This document shows positions 1 to 8,506 of a stretch of DNA of 64,000 nucleotides, piece by piece. Numbering within the stretch: position 1 is the stretch's first letter; each line of letters starts with the position of its first letter. The notes below the pieces were generated by a model. The model saw only the letters and a list, made by a program, of their open reading frames with translations, had not been told where the DNA came from and did not search any database. A program made the translations under genes and the position numbers. The stretch comes from Peribacillus sp. FSL H8-0477 (GTDB lineage: Bacteria; Bacillota; Bacilli; Bacillales; DSM-1321): the NCBI RefSeq assembly GCF_038002765.1, contig NZ_JBBODE010000002.1, positions 496,001 through 560,000 on the forward strand, in the 5' to 3' direction.

Positions 1-204
1 TGAAAACCGTGGACCATTCCTCAGCTTTGTTAAAAGGGATTGACATGCCGTTTCTTCTGTCTCAATGATTACTTGTACAGTTCCGTCGATATTATTACGA
101 ACATTTCCTCTTATTCCTAATTCGATCGCTTGGACAGCAGTAAACGTTCGATAACCTACACCTTGTACAGAACCGGTAATCGTTATGATATACCTTTTTA
201 TCAT
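1..204 (-). CDS. acyP: Acylphosphatase (C-terminus cut by window edge)
   Basis: The 68 visible residues carry the acylphosphatase signature GSVQGVGYR near residues 11-19, with the anion-binding loop and the catalytic Arg at the end of that motif. The family is about 90 residues, so roughly the last quarter lies outside the window. The enzyme hydrolyses acyl phosphates such as carbamoyl or acetyl phosphate in the cytoplasm. The start codon overlaps the stop of the upstream thioredoxin-like gene in an ATGA arrangement, so the two are probably translationally coupled. Identity is clear; the downstream context cannot be seen. Confidence 0.9.
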   Translation of the reverse strand, partial: MIKRYIITITGSVQGVGYRTFTAVQAIELGIRGNVRNNIDGTVQVIIETEETACQSLLTKLRNGPRFS

Positions 205-764
205 AAAGTTTGTTGAAGTGTCTGAATTAAATCGGTTTTAATATGCTGCCAAAGATCTTTATCCGAAGTAAAGCGGGATTTCATCGATTGTATAAATGCA
301 TTCATAGCTGCTTCATAACCAGGGTCATCTTTTGCAGGCAATGAACTTCGAAGTTCATCAGCAAATCCTTGAACTTCTGGTGCACGCGGGCCCCATTTTG
401 TCACTTCTTCACCAGCATCATTAATAAAGATAATAATTGGTATGGACCGAGCTGTCCCATTCGTTAAATATTGATCCATAAGTTCTAAATTTTCATCGCG
501 TATTAAATATCGTGTTTCAATGTCAGCTTCTTCAGCAAGTTTCATGAAGATTGGCAAGTTTACCATGGCATCATTACACCAATCAGCAGTCAGAATAATA
601 GCTCGAAGCTGTTTGGGTTTAATTGTTGCCAGCCACTCCTTGTCTTTACTCGTAAGGTTAAACTGATTATAAACGGCTAGCAATGACTCTTTATTGGTAG
701 TCATATCCTCAATATAAGTTTCCCTTGTTAACCCTTTGTCAAACCAATCATTTAATGTAGTCAT
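201..764 (-). CDS. Thioredoxin-like family protein with a single active-site cysteine
   Basis: This is a 187-residue cytoplasmic protein. The segment AIILTADWCNDAMVNLP (about residues 55-71) matches the beta-strand plus active-site helix of the thioredoxin fold, and a likely cis-proline loop (ARSIPIIIF) follows. The usual CxxC is reduced to C63-N-D-A, so the resolving cysteine is missing. That points to thiol binding, monothiol exchange or a structural role rather than ordinary disulfide reduction. I chose the ATG at 764 because AGGAGGT sits 7 nt upstream; a TTG one codon earlier is too close to it. It is followed directly by acylphosphatase with a 4-nt overlap. Similar proteins in Bacillus are annotated only as thioredoxin family. 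Confidence 0.85.
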   Translation of the reverse strand: MTTLNDWFDKGLTRETYIEDMTTNKESLLAVYNQFNLTSKDKEWLATIKPKQLRAIILTADWCNDAMVNLPIFMKLAEEADIETRYLIRDENLELMDQYLTNGTARSIPIIIFINDAGEEVTKWGPRAPEVQGFADELRSSLPAKDDPGYEAAMNAFIQSMKSRFTSDKDLWQHIKTDLIQTLQQTL

Positions 765-853
765 CAACGTTACCTCCTAATTTCTTATTTTTATCATACC
801 TTATTTTAAAGTTGAACTAAAAGCTCTATTGTGGAAAGTAGAGTAAATAGTGA

Positions 854-881
854 ATTTTAATATGTACGTAAACATTAAAAT
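854..881. promoter_or_regulatory. Inverted repeat upstream of the thioredoxin-like gene
   Basis: ATTTTAAT and ATTAAAAT form perfect 8-nt arms around a 12-nt spacer. It lies about 90 bp upstream of the thioredoxin-like start and just beyond the mreBH terminator. It is AT-rich with no T-run, so an operator or promoter-associated element is possible, but chance is also plausible. Confidence 0.25.
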
Positions 882-897
882 CTATTAATAGAAGAAG

Positions 898-921
898 GGA
901 CTAATCCATACGGATTAGTCC
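898..921 (-). terminator. Rho-independent terminator after mreBH
   Basis: A perfect 10-bp stem (GGACTAATCC / GGATTAGTCC) with a 4-nt loop lies 16 bp past the mreBH stop. The minus-strand tail is T/C-rich, and the plus side has TTTT, so it may act in both directions. Confidence 0.75.
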
Positions 922-937
922 TTTTCTGAAAATCTGA

Positions 938-1945
938 TTATCTTGTAGCTTTTTGTAATTTCTGTATAACTTGAAGAGACATACCTGTTCCAATAGCCAC
1001 AGATTCTAATGGATGCGGAGCAACATGGACAGGGACAACAATCTCTTGACTAAGCCAGTCCTGCATCCCATTCAGCAATGCGCCTCCACCGGATAGCACA
1101 ACCCCCTGATCGACAATATCGCCGCTTAACTCTGGAGGACAATCCTCTAATGTGGCCCGGATTGCTTCTAGGATGTGAAACAATGATTCGCGGAGTGCTT
1201 CTTGTATTTCTACCGAAGTAATCGAAATGTTTTTTGGTAATCCTGTTACTAAATCCCGTCCACGAATATCCATCGTCATGGTAGGGTGATCAATCATTGC
1301 GTAGCCAATCTCTATCTTAATTTGTTCGGCAGTCCGTTCGCCGATTAATAGATTGTATTTTTTTCTTACATATTGAACTATATCCTCATCCAGCTGATCG
1401 CCGCCAATTCGGATCGAATGGCACGAAACAACTCCACCATAGGAGATGATGGCCACTTCAGTGGTACCACCGCCAATATCAATAATTACATTAGCTACTG
1501 GTTCTTCTACGGGTAAATCAGCACCGATTGCTGCAGCTACGGGTTCTTCAATTAAATGGACATGCTTAGCTCCGCAGCTTTTAACAGCATCCTCAATCGC
1601 TCTTCTTTCAACCGAAGTTGATCCTGAAGGTGTACAAACCACTACTGTAGGTTTTCTGATGGCAAAACCAAGCTGTTTACTCGCTTTTTTCATGATTTGC
1701 TTTAGCATCTGTGCCGTTACATCATAATCCGCGATAACACCATCTTTTAATGGGCGAATCGCGACAATATTTCCCGGTGTTTTACCGATCATTTCTTTAG
1801 CATCTGTTCCTACTGCCATTACTTGCTTTGTATTCAAGTCTATAGCTACAACTGAAGGTTCATTAAATACAATTCCTTTATTCTTGCTGTACACTAATGT
1901 ATTAGCTGTACCCAAATCAATGCCTATTTCTGTAGTCGAAAACAT
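938..1945 (-). CDS. mreBH: Rod-shape-determining actin homologue MreBH
   Basis: MreBH is a cytoplasmic actin-like protein that polymerises under the membrane and guides cell-wall synthesis; in B. subtilis it positions the hydrolase LytE. The phosphate-1 loop [13 protein letters not shown] lies near the start, [18 protein letters not shown] and the phosphate-2 motif [12 protein letters not shown] are in the middle, and [10 protein letters not shown] is near the C-terminus. From MFSTTEIG the protein is 335 residues, the same length I recall for B. subtilis MreBH. The open frame extends 62 codons further upstream, but an AAGGGG ribosome site 8 nt before the ATG at 1945 decides the start. It stands alone with its own terminator. 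Mbl is the main alternative, but [16 protein letters not shown] and the N-terminus favour MreBH. Confidence 0.93.
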   Translation of the reverse strand: MFSTTEIGIDLGTANTLVYSKNKGIVFNEPSVVAIDLNTKQVMAVGTDAKEMIGKTPGNIVAIRPLKDGVIADYDVTAQMLKQIMKKASKQLGFAIRKPTVVVCTPSGSTSVERRAIEDAVKSCGAKHVHLIEEPVAAAIGADLPVEEPVANVIIDIGGGTTEVAIISYGGVVSCHSIRIGGDQLDEDIVQYVRKKYNLLIGERTAEQIKIEIGYAMIDHPTMTMDIRGRDLVTGLPKNISITSVEIQEALRESLFHILEAIRATLEDCPPELSGDIVDQGVVLSGGGALLNGMQDWLSQEIVVPVHVAPHPLESVAIGTGMSLQVIQKLQKATR

Positions 1946-2446
1946 TTTAGTCGCCCCTTTATAAAAAGTTTGACCCCCTATTAGCATTCTACCTAATAGT
2001 TCAGGTTTATGGGGGTATCTTTGAATGGTAATTGTTTCATGTGGAACCAAATACTTATTATTAAACGATTCAAATGGACTAAGAACAATTCTAGGGACTG
2101 CTAGTAACCGTCGACAAGGATTCGTGGCCATCAGACTATGGGGTGGTTTTCATTAAACTAGTGAATTGAAAGAATTAGTTAACTGTGCAGCGGAGAGCTG
2201 ACTAAATAATTTCTCTTTAATTTTCACAGTAAATCTATTAAACGTTCACTATTAATAGTGGGAATAGGAATTTTATAATTGGTGTAAGGGCTTTCAATTG
2301 TGAAAGTCAAATTCTTCGTCAGATACAACCCCTATTTCAATGGACTAATCTAATATCAACTGTAATAACTTTATGACATACCGGGATTCTATTGCTAGAT
2401 TAGCCAAGTTTTCTTATTGTGGGTAGTGTAGAAAGTAATTTATAAA
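1946..2446. other. Intergenic region between mreBH and the carbohydrate island
   Basis: About 500 bp with no supportable gene. The mreBH frame stays open to 2131 without a ribosome site at its far end, so that extension is treated as untranslated. I see AT-rich sequence and no clear promoter or structured RNA. Confidence 0.5.
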
Positions 2447-2461
2447 ATGACAGCGTTTTCT
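2447..2461 (+). promoter_or_regulatory. Probable catabolite-responsive element (cre), one mismatch
   Basis: ATGACAGCGTTTTCT fits the CcpA site consensus WTGNAANCGNWNNCW except for C at position 5. It lies about 25 bp upstream of the GH38 relic that heads the island, which suggests that the original operon was under CcpA repression. Confidence 0.45.
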
Positions 2462-2485
2462 TTATAAAATGTACATTACCAATGG

Positions 2486-2793
2486 AAGAAGATTGCCCAC
2501 GTAATCTCATTCTCACTGGGATAGAGAATGGTATTTACCTTTTGAAAAACATCGCTATTATCAAAATCATGAATACGATAATTAAACAATTCAAGAAGGA
2601 AGGCAAGCAATTCAAATCAGTTCATCTGGATAGCCAAACCTTGTTTTTAGAGGACTATCTCACAGTACATCCTGAAAATCGAGAAATCGTAAAACGATTG
2701 ATTGTAGAGAAGAAACTTAATATTGATTATTGGTACGTTTTGAAGGATGCATTTTTAACCAGCTCTGAAGCTAATATCAGGATGTGGTGTTAA
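2486..2793 (+). pseudogene. Decayed GH38 alpha-mannosidase N-terminus (at least two frameshifts)
   Basis: Three reading frames in succession give a recognisable GH38 N-terminus. KKIAHVI comes first (2486-2506). SHSHWDREWYLPFEKHRYY follows in a second frame (from 2505), including the zinc-binding HxHWD segment. SVHLDSQTLFLEDYL through NIDYWYVLKDAFLTSSEANIR follows in a third frame (about 2620-2785). The rest of the roughly 850-1000 residue enzyme is missing. A short frame at about 2889-2972 ending in an ITLGFY-like stretch may be its far C-terminus, leaving a large internal deletion. An intact GH38 lies 12 kb downstream, so this copy may have been released from selection. The GH38 assignment is firm; the exact lesions need alignment. 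Confidence 0.85.
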
Positions 2794-2986
2794 ACCTATA
2801 GGCTTTAATAACATGGTTTCGGACGCATCAAACTTTGAATCCCAATACTCCGAGATTGTTTGGAAATCAATCATACAAAATTAACATAATGGAAGATGCT
2901 ACAAATTTGACGGAAGTTCAATATGACGCAGGCAATGCCAAAATTATTACACTTGGTTTTTATAAAAAAAGATAGGGGGGGAATTG

Positions 2987-4315
2987 ATGGTAACTATTCC
3001 CGAATCAATGCAGAAGCTCATCAGTCATGTAAAGGATTTCTTTCCAGAAGACGCAAAATTGCAGCGGATGTTTGAGCAATGTTTTGTAAATACGTATACA
3101 ACAACATTGAAAAAACAGGAAGATGGTAAAACATTTGTAGTTACAGGTGATATTCCTGCCATGTGGCTCCGAGACTCAGCTGCGCAGGTAAGACCTTATT
3201 TAATGGCGGCAGAAGAAGATAAAGAATTAGCAGAGATACTCGAAGGAGTGATTCGTCAACAGTTCGAATTTATACTTCACGATCCGTATGCAAATGCTTT
3301 TAATGAAAGTGCTAATGGGAAAGGTCATCAAACTGACTTAACAGAGATGACCCCTCATATTTGGGAACGGAAATATGAAATTGATTCATTGTGTTATCCA
3401 ATCCAACTTGCCTACCTATTTTGGAAGTCTACAGGACGCACTGCATTCTTAGAAGAATCCTTCCATGAAGTCATGGAAACGATTCTTCGAGTATGGAAAA
3501 CGGAACAGGATCATGAAAAACATTCGTCATACCGATTTAACCGTGCAGATGTTCGCCAGTCTGACACATTAATCCGTAATGGGAGAGGCGGACATGTTAA
3601 ACCGAATGGGATGACATGGAGTGCCTTTCGTCCTAGTGATGATGCCTGCACCTATGGCTATCTAGTACCATCGAATATGTTTGCTGTTACAGTACTAGAA
3701 TATGCAGGTGAAATCAGTAATCAAGTGCTAAACCAGCCAACATTAAGAGAAGAATGCTTGAAGCTTCAAAGAGAAATAAAAGAAGGAATTGAAGCAAATG
3801 CCAAGTTCACTCACCCAATTTACGGTGAAATGTACGTATATGAAACGGACGGAGAGGGCAGCGTCAATTTAATGGATGATGCTAATGTTCCCAGCCTGTT
3901 GGCTGCTCCTTATTTAGGATACTTGTCATATGATGATCAAGTATATGCCAATACTCGTCAATTTCTGTTAAGCAGGGATAACCCTTATTACTATGAAGGT
4001 AAAGCTGCAAATGGAATTGGAAGTCCGCACACTCCTGACCATTATATTTGGCATATTGCGCTTGCAATGCAAGGAATGACAACAACAGATGAAGAAGAAA
4101 AGCAAAAGGTTTTATCTTATTTTAAAAACACTGATGGTGGAACTGAATATATGCATGAGGGCTTTAACGCTGATTGTCCTGAAGAATTTACACGAGATTG
4201 GTTTGCGTGGGCAAATACGATATTTAGTGAATTTGTATTAAGTTTAACTGGGAAGGCGGTTAAAGGGAGCCCACTCTATCACCAGTTAATGGAGATTAAT
4301 AAGAGTGAAGGATAA
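2987..4315 (+). CDS. GH125 exo-alpha-1,6-mannosidase
   Basis: GH125 (formerly DUF1237) enzymes are metal-independent inverting exo-alpha-1,6-mannosidases that trim high-mannose N-glycans. This 442-residue protein has the family's GDIPAMWLRDSAAQVRPY segment at about residues 54-71, IWERKYEIDSLCYPI in the middle, and the C-terminal block ending in TRDWFAWANTIFSEFVL. There is no signal peptide, so it should act in the cytoplasm on imported oligosaccharide. The ATG at 2987 follows a run of seven G as ribosome site; a TTG one codon earlier is less likely. It is followed after 23 bp by the YesL-like gene and then GH20, so the three form one transcript. The family is secure; alpha-1,6 specificity comes from characterised members. 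Confidence 0.93.
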   Translation: MVTIPESMQKLISHVKDFFPEDAKLQRMFEQCFVNTYTTTLKKQEDGKTFVVTGDIPAMWLRDSAAQVRPYLMAAEEDKELAEILEGVIRQQFEFILHDPYANAFNESANGKGHQTDLTEMTPHIWERKYEIDSLCYPIQLAYLFWKSTGRTAFLEESFHEVMETILRVWKTEQDHEKHSSYRFNRADVRQSDTLIRNGRGGHVKPNGMTWSAFRPSDDACTYGYLVPSNMFAVTVLEYAGEISNQVLNQPTLREECLKLQREIKEGIEANAKFTHPIYGEMYVYETDGEGSVNLMDDANVPSLLAAPYLGYLSYDDQVYANTRQFLLSRDNPYYYEGKAANGIGSPHTPDHYIWHIALAMQGMTTTDEEEKQKVLSYFKNTDGGTEYMHEGFNADCPEEFTRDWFAWANTIFSEFVLSLTGKAVKGSPLYHQLMEINKSEG

Positions 4316-4338
4316 GAATGTATTGAGGGGATGAAGTA

Positions 4339-4953
4339 ATGAAAAAAGCACCATGGATTATTGGTTCTTGCGAATGGATTTGGAGAGTGATTTTAGTTAA
4401 TTGGTGCTGGTTTGTTTTTACAATCCTGGGATTGGGGATTTTAGGTTTTTTTCCGGCATCTGTTGCCTTGTTTGCAATCATAAGAAAGTGGATAAGAAAG
4501 GAGACAGATTTCCCCGTCCTGAAGACGTTTAAGCAGGTTTATTTTCAAGAATGGAAGAGAAGTAATGTTATTGGATTCGTTTTCTATGGCATCGGTCTTT
4601 TTCTGTTTATTGATATCAGGATAGTCCACCAAATGATGACTGGCTTTATGGCTGTTTTTCTTTCTATCTTCTTATACATTATCGTATGCGTGCTATTATT
4701 GACGGTTGGTTACTTTTTTGCAATTTATGCCCATTATGAACTGCCAAATAAGGGATACATTAAACAGGCATTTCTATTTGCGCTGACGAGTTTTCCATCC
4801 ACTATTCTGATTGTAATCGGCTTTATACTGATTGGCTATATGATTAATGAATATCCAGGTCTTATTCTCTTTGTGTTTGCGGTTGCCCCTGCCTTCTGGA
4901 TGATGAGGGTTTGTCTTAGCCGTTTTACTGCTCTAGATAGCGAAGTAAGCTGA
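4339..4953 (+). CDS. YesL-like integral membrane protein (DUF624)
   Basis: This 204-residue protein has about five hydrophobic segments and the DUF624 N-terminal pattern of a short start, a WRVILVNWCWFVFTILGLG membrane stretch, and a FPASVALFAIIRKW loop. YesL-family proteins accompany Yes/Lpl-type sugar importers and YesMN regulators, but their biochemical role is unknown. It sits between GH125 and GH20 with tight spacing and a GAGGGG ribosome site. Its presence supports treating the cluster as one oligosaccharide uptake and breakdown unit. Confidence 0.8.
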   Translation: MKKAPWIIGSCEWIWRVILVNWCWFVFTILGLGILGFFPASVALFAIIRKWIRKETDFPVLKTFKQVYFQEWKRSNVIGFVFYGIGLFLFIDIRIVHQMMTGFMAVFLSIFLYIIVCVLLLTVGYFFAIYAHYELPNKGYIKQAFLFALTSFPSTILIVIGFILIGYMINEYPGLILFVFAVAPAFWMMRVCLSRFTALDSEVS

Positions 4954-4992
4954 ATTATGGTTGTTGAAAAGGAGAAAAGAGGAGGCATTTTT

Positions 4993-6873
4993 ATGAAATT
5001 GTATATAAATGGAGATCTATCTTCGGTAGAAAGCGGGATAAATACTTTAACTAAGCATTTAAATATTGAACTTTCCACAGACGGTCATCCTATTCAAGTG
5101 AAAAATGAAAAAGGGGCATTAAGGGCTGCAAATCAAAATGGTATTGGGGAGATTACCTTTGATCAACCTGTACATTTTTTTCGTGCTTTAGGGTTGTGGT
5201 TGGAGAATTATCATAAAAACTCTGAATTTGAAGTATCGGAAAATCCGAACTTTGAAATGAGTGGTGTAATGCTTGATGCGTCAAGAAATGCGGTCCCAAC
5301 CGTTGCTGATTTGGAAAAACTGCTGCTAAAAATGGCAGTCATGGGACTTAACACATTAATGCTTTACACAGAAGATACCTATGAAGTTAAAGAACATCCA
5401 TATTTTGGATATATGCGAGGGCGGTATACAACTGAAGAGTTAAGGTTATGTGACGATTATGCTAATAAACTGGGAATTGAAATGATTCCATGCATTCAAA
5501 CGTTAGGTCATCTGCGTGAAGCACTTAAGTGGAATTACGCATCAGATTTTAAGGATACCGATGATATTCTTTTGGTGGATGAGCCTAGGACTTATGAATT
5601 CTTAGAGAACTGTATCCGTTCCGTTTCTGAAGCGTTCACTACGAAACGGATTCATATAGGAATGGATGAAACATTCCAGTTAGGACTTGGAAAATATTTA
5701 GAAAACCATGGGTATGTTAATCATATCGAAATTATGAACCGACACATACAAAAGGTTGTAGCAATTACAGAAAAGTATGGCTATAAACCAATGATATGGA
5801 GTGATATGTATTTCCCTTTATTCTCAAAAGATAGTAAATACCGTGATGAAAAAGGGGAAATACATGACGATATTCTTGCTGGAATTCCAGATGTAGATCT
5901 TGTGTATTGGAATTACTATCATAAAGAGCAGAAAGTCTATGAAGATACTATCCAACACCATAAAAATCTTGGGAGCATGCCAATATTCGCTGGCGGGGCT
6001 TGGACATGGAATGGAATCGTTCCGAATTATGGCAAAGCTATTGCAACTACTGAAGCAGCTATGGCTGCATGTAAAAAGGAAGGAGTCAAGGAAGTCTTTG
6101 TAACACTCTGGGGTGATAATGGAGCGGAGACCCCTTTCTCAACAGCTTATCCGATCCTTCAATTATTTGCTGAACATGCCTATCATCAGCAAGTAACGAA
6201 GGAACAAATTGTCGAGCGATTTGAATTTTGCTGTAAAGGAAACTTTGAAGATTTTATGATTTTGAAGTACTTGGATGAAACGCCGGGTGTTATGAAAGAT
6301 AATATGAATACGTCGATGACTTCAAAAGTAACATTATATCAAGATGTTTTAATTGGTTTATATGATGAGAATATCCGAGGTTTGGGACTTAGCGAACATT
6401 ATAGTAAGCTAGTATTTGAAATTAAACAGGCAAAACTTCGTAATCCTAGCTGGGCACCTTTATTTGATTTTTATGAGCAACTGGCTAGAGTATTAAGCGT
6501 AAAGGCGGAAATCGGTCTTAAGCTAAAGGAGTCCTATGACAAAAAGGAAGTTGAGGTAATACGTTCATTCCTAACTAAGCTTGACTGGATTCAAACCAAT
6601 GTTGACGAGCTACGTCAAAAGCACCGGTCCATTTGGTTTACAGACTATAAACCATTTGGCTGGGAAGTGATTGATATTCGTTATGGCGGTGTCATTACCA
6701 GAATTGATTCTGTAAAATACCGTCTTAATGAGTGGTTGGATGGAAAAATTGATCGAATTGAAGAGTTAGAAGAAAAACGTCTCCTTCATGATGGACCATG
6801 GGAGATTATTGACGGGTTAGTCGGTGGGAATATATATCATCGAATTGTTACTGCTGGTAATTTCTCATTATAA
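4993..6873 (+). CDS. GH20 beta-N-acetylhexosaminidase (cytoplasmic)
   Basis: GH20 enzymes release terminal beta-linked GlcNAc or GalNAc by substrate-assisted catalysis. The 626-residue protein has an N-terminal alpha/beta domain (about 1-85), then a TIM barrel beginning FEMSGVMLDASRNAVP. The catalytic Asp-Glu pair is visible as HIGMDE at residues 221-226 (D225, E226). There is no signal peptide. ATG at 4993 is chosen because GAGGAGG lies 8 nt upstream; the frame is open 12 codons earlier without a better site. The layout resembles the intracellular GH20 encoded beside GH125 and GH38 in the Streptococcus pneumoniae N-glycan locus, as I recall it. Whether it acts on GlcNAc of N-glycans or on chitobiose-type substrates is inference. 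Confidence 0.9.
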   Translation: MKLYINGDLSSVESGINTLTKHLNIELSTDGHPIQVKNEKGALRAANQNGIGEITFDQPVHFFRALGLWLENYHKNSEFEVSENPNFEMSGVMLDASRNAVPTVADLEKLLLKMAVMGLNTLMLYTEDTYEVKEHPYFGYMRGRYTTEELRLCDDYANKLGIEMIPCIQTLGHLREALKWNYASDFKDTDDILLVDEPRTYEFLENCIRSVSEAFTTKRIHIGMDETFQLGLGKYLENHGYVNHIEIMNRHIQKVVAITEKYGYKPMIWSDMYFPLFSKDSKYRDEKGEIHDDILAGIPDVDLVYWNYYHKEQKVYEDTIQHHKNLGSMPIFAGGAWTWNGIVPNYGKAIATTEAAMAACKKEGVKEVFVTLWGDNGAETPFSTAYPILQLFAEHAYHQQVTKEQIVERFEFCCKGNFEDFMILKYLDETPGVMKDNMNTSMTSKVTLYQDVLIGLYDENIRGLGLSEHYSKLVFEIKQAKLRNPSWAPLFDFYEQLARVLSVKAEIGLKLKESYDKKEVEVIRSFLTKLDWIQTNVDELRQKHRSIWFTDYKPFGWEVIDIRYGGVITRIDSVKYRLNEWLDGKIDRIEELEEKRLLHDGPWEIIDGLVGGNIYHRIVTAGNFSL

Positions 6874-7480
6874 GGATAGGCGTGAATAACCGAAAGAAGG
6901 TTTGAAGCACGTAAATGATCTAGGGGAGTATCGGTACCGCGATTACTTTGATATTCCCCATTTTTATATCTATAAAGATTATGGTGAGATTGGTTAATAT
7001 GATGTACATCAACAAATGAAGGTAGGAGACTATTGAAAGGTCGCTACCAGTATATGATGCATGCCAATGTCGATAGACACCTTGCAAAATAACTATAAGC
7101 TTTGTCGGAATATATTCATTTGGAGAAACTAGCAGAGTTAATAACTGGGATTCGAACCTTTATTTTTGGTATTCCCCTAAAAAACAAGGAGTCGATTCAA
7201 ATCACAAGGAAGTTCTCTTTGATGTAGAAAAGGGTTAAAGGAGCGATTTGACGGTTAGCTTCTAATGGAATATTAAAAGAAAGTACATAGACGAATTCTC
7301 ATTATTCATTTTTTGAAGAAGATCATTCAAGGAGAGGTGTTGCAAATCAATTGGACTGAACCAGGAAGATAAGAATTTTACGAATCTTGTTGTGTAGCGA
7401 ATACGAGGGAGAAAGTCCTATTTCAAAGAATATTTCAGTTAATCATAAATTAGTCAACTATTAATTATGCTTCCAACGTT
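6874..7480 (+). pseudogene. Eroded coding DNA between GH20 and the sugar importer
   Basis: About 600 bp without an intact gene but with coding-like fragments in shifting frames. These include VNDLGEYRYRDYFDIPHFY (from about 6912), a frame with KGRYQYMMHANVDRH (about 7036-7090), and one containing NNWDSNLYFWYSPKKQG ending at a TAA at 7236-7238. The aromatic-rich composition resembles a carbohydrate-active enzyme, but I cannot assign a family. The pattern suggests a disabled gene that once sat between GH20 and the importer. Confidence 0.5.
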
Positions 7481-7493
7481 ATAAAATATAGTT

Positions 7494-7508
7494 ATGAAAG
7501 CGATTACA
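7494..7508 (+). promoter_or_regulatory. Catabolite-responsive element (cre), perfect consensus
   Basis: ATGAAAGCGATTACA matches all fixed positions of the CcpA consensus WTGNAANCGNWNNCW. It ends 22 bp before the TTG start of the first permease. A possible -10 (TATAAA, 7480-7485) lies just upstream, so CcpA bound here would cover the transcription start and repress the importer when preferred sugars are present. Confidence 0.8.
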
Positions 7509-7530
7509 TAGATTGGAGGAGGAAACATAC

Positions 7531-8460
7531 TTGAAAAGAATTGCACGTGACCTATATAAAAATCGAGTCTGGCTTCTTATGGTACTTCCAGGCACTATTT
7601 GGTTATTAGTATTCTCCTATTTACCAATGTTTGGACAAGTACTAGCTTTTAAGAAATTCCGAATCAATCCGGATGGTTTTTTTGCAAGTGTGATAAGTAG
7701 TGAATGGGTAGGTTGGGATAATTTTAAGTATTTATTTAGCACGAATGATGCATGGATTATAACTAGGAATACCCTCGTATATAATATTATCTTTATAGTC
7801 GTTGGGCTCATAGCAGCTGTAGCAACAGCCATCCTCCTTAATGAGCTGGTGAATAAAAAATTATCCAAGGTTTATCAGACTTCTATACTTTTCCCACACT
7901 TTATTTCTTGGGTTATTGGTAGCTATTTTGTTTTTACTTTCTTAAGTACAGATCATGGTCTAATGAACCATGTACTCAGTTGGTTTCATATAGATCCAAT
8001 ATCATGGTATAACGAATCAAAATATTGGCCGTTTATTTTGGTATTTATGAGCTTATGGAAAGGTGTAGGGTACGGGAGTATTGTTTATTTAGCTTCCATA
8101 GTAGGAATTGACCGAACTTATTACGAGGCAGCTATGATTGATGGTGCTTCAAAATGGAAGCAGATTAAACATATCACCTTGCCGATGCTTAAGCCATTAA
8201 TGGTCATCTTAACTATTATGAATATTGGAAGAATTTTCAATTCGGACTTTGGGTTGTTTTATCAAGTTCCAAGAGATTCTGGAGCATTGTATTCGGCTAC
8301 AAACGTTATTGATACCTTTGTATATCGAGGTCTTATGAATCTTGGAGACATTGGTATGAGTACGGCAGCGGGTCTTTATCAGTCTGTTGTAGGATTTGCT
8401 CTTGTCATGATTACGAATTTCATAGTCAGGAAAATTGATGAGGAAAGTGCATTGTTTTAA
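7531..8460 (+). CDS. Sugar ABC transporter permease, LplB/YteP type
   Basis: This 309-residue membrane protein is one half of a carbohydrate importer channel. It opens with LLMVLPGTIWLLVFSYLPMFG, typical of the LplB/YteP group, has six hydrophobic segments, and carries the ATPase-docking EAA loop YYEAAMIDGASKWKQ about two thirds along. The TTG at 7531 is taken as start because GGAGGAGG (7515-7522) lies 8 nt upstream; the open frame from 7513 would place the start inside the ribosome site. It forms an operon with the next permease and a binding lipoprotein. No ATPase gene is present, so a shared MsmX-type ATPase is expected from what is known of this group. Confidence 0.9.
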   Translation: MKRIARDLYKNRVWLLMVLPGTIWLLVFSYLPMFGQVLAFKKFRINPDGFFASVISSEWVGWDNFKYLFSTNDAWIITRNTLVYNIIFIVVGLIAAVATAILLNELVNKKLSKVYQTSILFPHFISWVIGSYFVFTFLSTDHGLMNHVLSWFHIDPISWYNESKYWPFILVFMSLWKGVGYGSIVYLASIVGIDRTYYEAAMIDGASKWKQIKHITLPMLKPLMVILTIMNIGRIFNSDFGLFYQVPRDSGALYSATNVIDTFVYRGLMNLGDIGMSTAAGLYQSVVGFALVMITNFIVRKIDEESALF

Positions 8461-8506
8461 ATTTTTTTCGTCGGGAAGGAGGGAACGTCGCTTAGCGGCT
8501 AACTTT

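Noticed and set aside
1446-1727. 93-codon plus-strand frame antisense to mreBH
   Set aside because: It lies wholly inside a well-conserved gene, has no ribosome site, and mirrors mreBH codon structure.
1946-2131. N-terminal extension of MreBH
   Set aside because: The frame is open, but family length (335 residues) and a good ribosome site at 1945 favour the shorter protein.
6933-6941. GGTACCGCG, resembling the T-box antiterminator motif GGNACCGCG
   Set aside because: No specifier stem, no AGGGTGG context, no terminator follows, and the neighbouring sequence reads as eroded coding DNA, so the match is probably chance.
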